From positions 14,576,194-14,640,193 of the forward strand of contig NC_052405.1 in the NCBI RefSeq assembly GCF_009389715.1: DNA of 64,000 nt, written 5' to 3'. Within the stretch, counting starts at the first letter, position 1, and the number at the start of each line of letters is the position of its first letter. Below are positions 59,788-64,000 of this stretch, piece by piece. The stretch comes from Phoenix dactylifera. Lineage: Eukaryota; Streptophyta; Magnoliopsida; Arecales; Arecaceae. Position numbers and translations under genes: made by a program. The notes under the pieces are model-generated. The model was not told where the DNA came from, ran no database searches, and saw only the letters and a program-made list of their open reading frames with translations.

Positions 59788-60309
59788 TCAAACGGATTCG
59801 GACAAACGTCTGAATGACATGCCCCTATTACCTTGGTGATGACTGCATGGATGCCAAGCCATAATGAATGAGATCATTGCTATAAACAATGCCGGAACAA
59901 AGGCAAGAATGGTAAACATCTTTAGGAAGAGAATGGAGACGCTAAACATCGAAAGGGTCAGGAACCCCAATGTTGTATACTTGAGGCTTCTGAAGAATTT
60001 AATAGAGATGCGGCTGCTAAGATGGAGGAATGTCAGAAGCAGCATGCTGGCTCCAGATACGAAGGTGGCCAGCATGAAGAGGGTGCAAACCTTGAGAGGG
60101 ACTGTATGGGCATGTCCTGTTTGATCTCCAAGATATCCAGAGAAAATGCTTATGATTCCAGCAACAGAAATGCCAGTCGAAAAGTAAGAAAATTTTGAGG
60201 TGGACTTCATCTCTTCTTCCGCTTCTCCAACCTCTCTCTGTCCATCCTTGCATTTGAATAGGGTGACGCTGGTCTCAGATTCATCAAAAAAGTAACAATG
60301 GACATTCAA
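59788..60309 (-). CDS. Small membrane protein with four predicted helices, function unknown
   Basis: The frame gives up to 173 residues. An initial charged part (FKCKDGQREVGEAEEEMKST) is followed by four hydrophobic segments: about residues 43-58 (STGISVAGIISIFSG), 72-95 (VCTLFMLATFVSGASMLLLTF), 110-125 (TTLGFLTLSMFSVSILF) and 130-150 (FTILAFVPALFIAMISFIM). A short basic tail follows. I do not recognise the family. The start is uncertain: ATG at 60309, or the internal Met of MKSTSKF, or an upstream exon; no good acceptor was seen upstream. The duplicated tail at 59622-59715 supports this as real coding sequence, because both copies stay open while differing in bases. Confidence 0.55.
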   Translation of the reverse strand: MNVHCYFFDESETSVTLFKCKDGQREVGEAEEEMKSTSKFSYFSTGISVAGIISIFSGYLGDQTGHAHTVPLKVCTLFMLATFVSGASMLLLTFLHLSSRISIKFFRSLKYTTLGFLTLSMFSVSILFLKMFTILAFVPALFIAMISFIMAWHPCSHHQGNRGMSFRRLSESV

Positions 60310-60587
60310 GTAACAATAGATAGTAGCAGTGCATCAAAAACAGGAAGCAAGCTAGTAGAAATGGCGATGAATATAATCCAAATGTAATTTGAAAAAATAA
60401 TGCTTGATTTGAATGCTTATAAGCCAAGATGGCACTCAGACTATATCTAATTTTAGACAGAAATATATCCTTTTCTCCAAAAAGGAGAGACCACCATCAT
60501 GTGAATGCTAGTCAAGAACAAGGCACATATCTGACTACCAATCTTCTGAAGGTACATGCACTAAGGGAAGGAAAAAGGAGAGATAGA

Positions 60588-60615
60588 GAGAGAGAGAGAG
60601 GAGAGAGAGAGAAGA
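60588..60615. repeat. (AG)n microsatellite
   Basis: A simple AG run in otherwise unremarkable intergenic DNA (60310-61240), where no gene was found. Confidence 0.9.
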
Positions 60616-61240
60616 TACAGAGACCCCTCAAAATTTATTTGATCACTTTTTAAACAGATTCTCATCAGCTTGCCCTAGCACATCAACAAAATATCTTTAT
60701 TAGCAAACCCATGACTCCTCACCTCTAAAAGCAGGAGGTATCATCATTTTAATGAGATTACCAGATAATAAAATGCACTGCAGGCATACAGGTGGCTTGG
60801 ATTGCAACTAAAACAAGACACCTAGAAGCATTTTTTTTCTCTTTTGACCAGTAGAATGATTTATCCAGCACGGTTGCAGGTCGGAAAATAAGCTACAATT
60901 TGTCTAGGTGAGAAGAAAGCAGAAATTTTCGAAATAAAAAATTAAAAGATGAATTCAGAAAATCTGATATACATGTACATTTGACTATACTTAGACGAAT
61001 GTTACATGTGGAAAAAAATAAAAAAAGCATAAGAGACAACAAATAACATAATTAAATTATTCAAATATTTAAGTAAATAGTTGTGAGTACATGAAAGCAG
61101 GAATACTTTATGAATGGTTATGACAATGCAATTTTCTTTGTATGAACTGGAAAAGGAAAGAGATTCTAAATAAAGGTTGTAGGATTATTTCTCTTTTACA
61201 AGAAAAAAAAGAATCTCACTTGATATTTCCAATATATACT

Positions 61241-61599
61241 TGTGAGGACTTGTGTAGGCATATATTTAGTTCCACCTTGACCATACACTGGGTAGATATT
61301 GGATACTTATACAGGGCCAAGAAACTAAATAATACTATCTAGCTAGCCTTTTTGGACGAGGTTCTAAGCTGTTACAAATAGTATCAGAGTGAACTTAGCT
61401 CATAGCCCATGCAGACTACGGGACTTAGCTTGGCGAGGATGCCGATGCTTAAACATAGGGCATATGTGAGGACCCATGTGGCATGTGTTTAGCCCCACAT
61501 CGGTCCTATACTGGATATATATTTGATACTTATGTGGGGCCAAGAAATCCAAATAACACTTTCCAGCTAGCTTTTTTGGATGACATCCTGGGTAGTTAA
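61241..61599 (+). mobile_element. TRIM retrotransposon, plus orientation
   Basis: Two direct repeats of about 135 bp (61241-61376 and 61465-61599), each starting TGTGAGGAC and containing GGGCCAAGAAA and CTAGCTTTTTTGGA-like blocks, flank an 88-bp middle. The first repeat ends GTTACA and is followed by ATAGTATCAGAGTG, a slightly changed initiator-Met tRNA primer site. No coding DNA is present. This is the same family as 15431-15887 and the solo LTR at 48429. Confidence 0.82.
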
Positions 61600-61614
61600 T
61601 TTCTATTTGGAGCA

Positions 61615-61895
61615 TAGTCTGCCGTACCGCCCTGTACCATACTGTATCGCGAGAAAACCTGTATAAAATTTAACTTCAAGTCGGTACAAGCCTCGTACCG
61701 TCCTGTACCGAGGCGTATTAAGATGCATACCGACCAATACCAAGATGTACCGACTTGTATCAAGGCGTACCGAAAAAATTTGAGAAAAATGACTAGAGAG
61801 CTATTTTGGTATAGAAGTATACCATACAGTATCGTACCGAACCGAAGCGAACCAATAAGGTACTGATATGGTATCCGGTACCGAGATTGCGGACC
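61615..61895. repeat. GTACC/CGGTAC-rich dispersed repeat
   Basis: Dense CGTACCG, TGTACC and GGTATC words end at GATTGCGGACCTTG. It is similar in style to 12420-12600 and directly follows the TRIM. Confidence 0.5.
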
Positions 61896-61899
61896 TTGA

Positions 61900-62259
61900 T
61901 TTGGAGCATAGGTAGAGCACACAGTCCACTCACAATCCTTACCTACAAGGCTCCATTCATCCCAAAGTTTCTTGAATGTGCACCTCAAAATTAAAAGAGT
62001 AGAAAGTAGAAAACATTTATATAATTTCCGAGGGATGTACCTAAGTTTTTTGAGATGCAGGTCCATTTAATTTCTAATAAATATGCCTACCCGCAGTATA
62101 CTTTTATGGTCATCTTTGGAAAGAGATTATAAAAGAAGCCTTCATATGTATGCATACATGGAATAGGAAAAAAAACTGCAAATTAGGTATGCAGCTTTAA
62201 AGGCAATTAGAGGATCGCAACAAGCCATGCGATCCTCTAACCCCCCTCTCCCAACCAAA

Positions 62260-62291
<32 letters not shown>

Positions 62292-63425
62292 CAATAATTC
62301 ATGCTTGAATGATCATAATATTTGTGTGCTTATAAGTTGTCATATGATATGATTGGGTCCAAAACAAGGTGGTTGAGGACTATTTTAATCCACTTCATAC
62401 TTTGTGGATAACATCTACACATTTATCATTTAATCAAAATAATCAATCTTTAAGAACCGCCGGAAGGAGCTAAATATTTAAGTTCTCAAGCCTGGAACAA
62501 GACTCAGACTATTGTTTTCTTCCTAACCTTTTCCTTGAACAGATAAGTCACATGATCTTAAGAATTATTGAATGGCCTGACTAGATCTCGTTTCACACTC
62601 TCGTCATGAACATACTATTAATTTGCGGTTATGTGCTCAGTCTTCTCACTAAAGATATAATAGCAAGCAATGTTATATGCTTCTTGACTATCATAGTACC
62701 TTCAAATAGAGAGTCTCTAGTACAAGCAACCTAAGCCAAAAAAAAAATCACAAAATGTTCAATCATTCTTCTAAAAATAATCATTCTTCTACATAAATAT
62801 GCTCAGCCCCTTGAGGAATGGTTTCAAGATAACTGTAGATCTGTGCTTATCCTTTTCTAGAAACCTAGTCTTCAGTCTGTCCAAAGTCGCATTGAGAAAA
62901 TGTTAAAGAATCTATTCTCATCTTTGTCAATTGCATGTTTTCCTCCTCCAACAGGAACAAGTTATTGTTTTATTGGTATCAAGTGATTTCATCTCTCAAT
63001 GAACATAAGAAATTCAGCACCCTTATGAGCATTAGCTTTTAACTAAAAAATTGCCATGCAAAATAGATGTTGATAGATGGTGAAATTTGAAGACCTTGAG
63101 AAGCCAAGTTCAAGAGTCCATCTACTTTTGGGGCTTCAGCCACATATACACAAGTCACAAGGACTCAGATTGAAGTCAGCCACCATGCATAGGTCTGAAC
63201 ATGTATAGACTCATCACATTCAAAAAGAGTATATCATGGTCAGCATGTCTGCATTGTGTGCAAGGCCAAAACACCCTATGTCCTTAACAAGCTAAGACCA
63301 GTCAATCTGCCAATGGAAGAAAAAGAAGCCCCAGACAGTAGTGCAGCAGCTGGTATGAGCTATAGAATTAGGTGTCCATTTTGCAGATCTCGAGAACAAG
63401 CAGAAAGATGTTCATTAAGATGCAT
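61900..63425. other. Intergenic DNA, no gene seen
   Basis: AT-rich sequence with an AG microsatellite at 62268-62292. No exon or element boundary could be supported. Confidence 0.45.
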
Positions 63426-63960
63426 AGTTACAAAAGAGCTCATGAAGATGGGGGGCACATGAGTATGCAAACATGGGTACGAGCATGCAATAATGAGGAA
63501 AACATGGGCACCAACAAGGGTTACAAGTACATGAAGGTGCAAGGTAAGGCTGCAGGGGACACTGGTAAGAAAGAACAAGCATGAGCTTGGGCATAAGCAT
63601 GAGGAGACAAGTGCATGAAGACACTGAGCAAAGAAGAATGTAGGTGCATGATGGTATGGGGCACAAGTATGCAAGCATGAGTTCACACTACAAACATAGG
63701 GTGATGACACCCACCATGGGCACAAGCAAAAGTTGACATGCACATGAGGGCACGGCAACTAAGGACTTAGACAGATGAGGGCACAAAACGCATGAGCATG
63801 GGCATACAAGGAGCAAAGTCTATAAGGTGCATGTGTAAGAATGGGTGCAAACATAGGCCCAAGCACAAACACAGGCTGCGAACAAAAGAACAAGCATGGA
63901 TGGAGGAATGGCACCCAACTTTGATACCATAATCTGACTGTGGATGCTACTATTGGTTGG
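63426..63960. repeat. Degenerate minisatellite of GCATG/GGGCACAAG words
   Basis: Words such as GCATGAGCATGGGCA, GGGCACAAG, GTGCATGA and GCAAACAT recur in loose tandem with no fixed period. Cys/His/Ser-rich minus-strand frames (63758-63360, 63965-63759) arise from this bias and are not accepted as proteins. Confidence 0.5.
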
Positions 63961-64000
63961 GGCACTCACCCAGAGTAGTTCAGGTTGTTCAGCAATGTAC

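Noticed and set aside
63360..63965. Cys/His-rich minus-strand frames resembling a secreted or metal-binding protein
   Set aside because: The composition follows the GCATG/GGGCACAAG minisatellite and frames are open on both strands.

Overview
This is a plant nuclear window with a large transposon load. Splice sites follow plant consensus, introns are AT-rich, and the conserved exons are GC-rich. The DNA between genes is filled with LTR elements, hAT and CACTA elements, fold-back MITEs, LINE tails and AT microsatellites. The GC-rich pectate lyase exons and the repeat types suggest a monocot, perhaps a palm, but that is inference. Nothing bacterial, viral or organellar was seen.

Three parts carry host genes. 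(1) A STICHEL-like gene (DnaX-type AAA+ protein) runs on the minus strand from 20604 to 6120. It has six coding exons giving 988 residues, all joining in phase, and a probable 5' UTR exon near 21.4-21.75 kb. Its second intron is about 8.5 kb and holds TRIM, LINE and MITE insertions. (2) A complete pectate lyase (PL1) gene lies at 46198-48912 on the plus strand. It has four exons giving 409 residues, a signal peptide and a TATA box. (3) A small four-helix membrane protein ORF of unknown function lies at 60309-59788 on the minus strand, with a duplicated C-terminal end beside it. A fourth candidate is one exon (2113-1915, minus) resembling the N-terminus of a plant Ufm1-specific protease; its other exons are not visible.

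Layout: 0-0.9 kb diverged tandem duplication; 1.9-2.1 kb UFSP-like exon; 2.25-3.26 kb hAT element carrying a gene-like fragment; 4.36-5.26 kb triplicated repeat; 6.1-21.8 kb STICHEL-like gene; 22.2-23.4 kb second hAT element carrying an OXS3-like exon; 23.4-29.8 kb AT-rich DNA; 29.86-30.35 kb CACTA miniature; 30.56-30.86 kb mini-hAT; 32.8-39.55 kb a fold-back MITE split by a 6.1-kb Ty3/gypsy chromovirus; 40.4-40.8 kb LINE tail; 41.0-43.1 kb LTR-like element; 43.4-43.8 kb promoter-like DNA without a gene; 46.1-49.0 kb pectate lyase; 49.36-49.94 kb long palindromic MITE; 53.5-53.8 kb LINE tail; 54.9-55.4 kb unidentified ORF; 57.4-58.3 kb hAT-like region; 59.1-59.3 kb MITE; 59.6-60.3 kb membrane protein; 61.2-61.6 kb TRIM; 63.4-64 kb degenerate repeats.

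The host genes have unrelated jobs: trichome-type DnaX-like regulation, cell wall pectin cleavage, and an unknown membrane protein. The most notable content is the transposon fraction. Two hAT elements with exact 8-bp target duplications carry host-gene-like GC-rich cargo. A gypsy element has almost identical LTRs around badly broken coding DNA. A TRIM family appears as two complete copies and one solo LTR.
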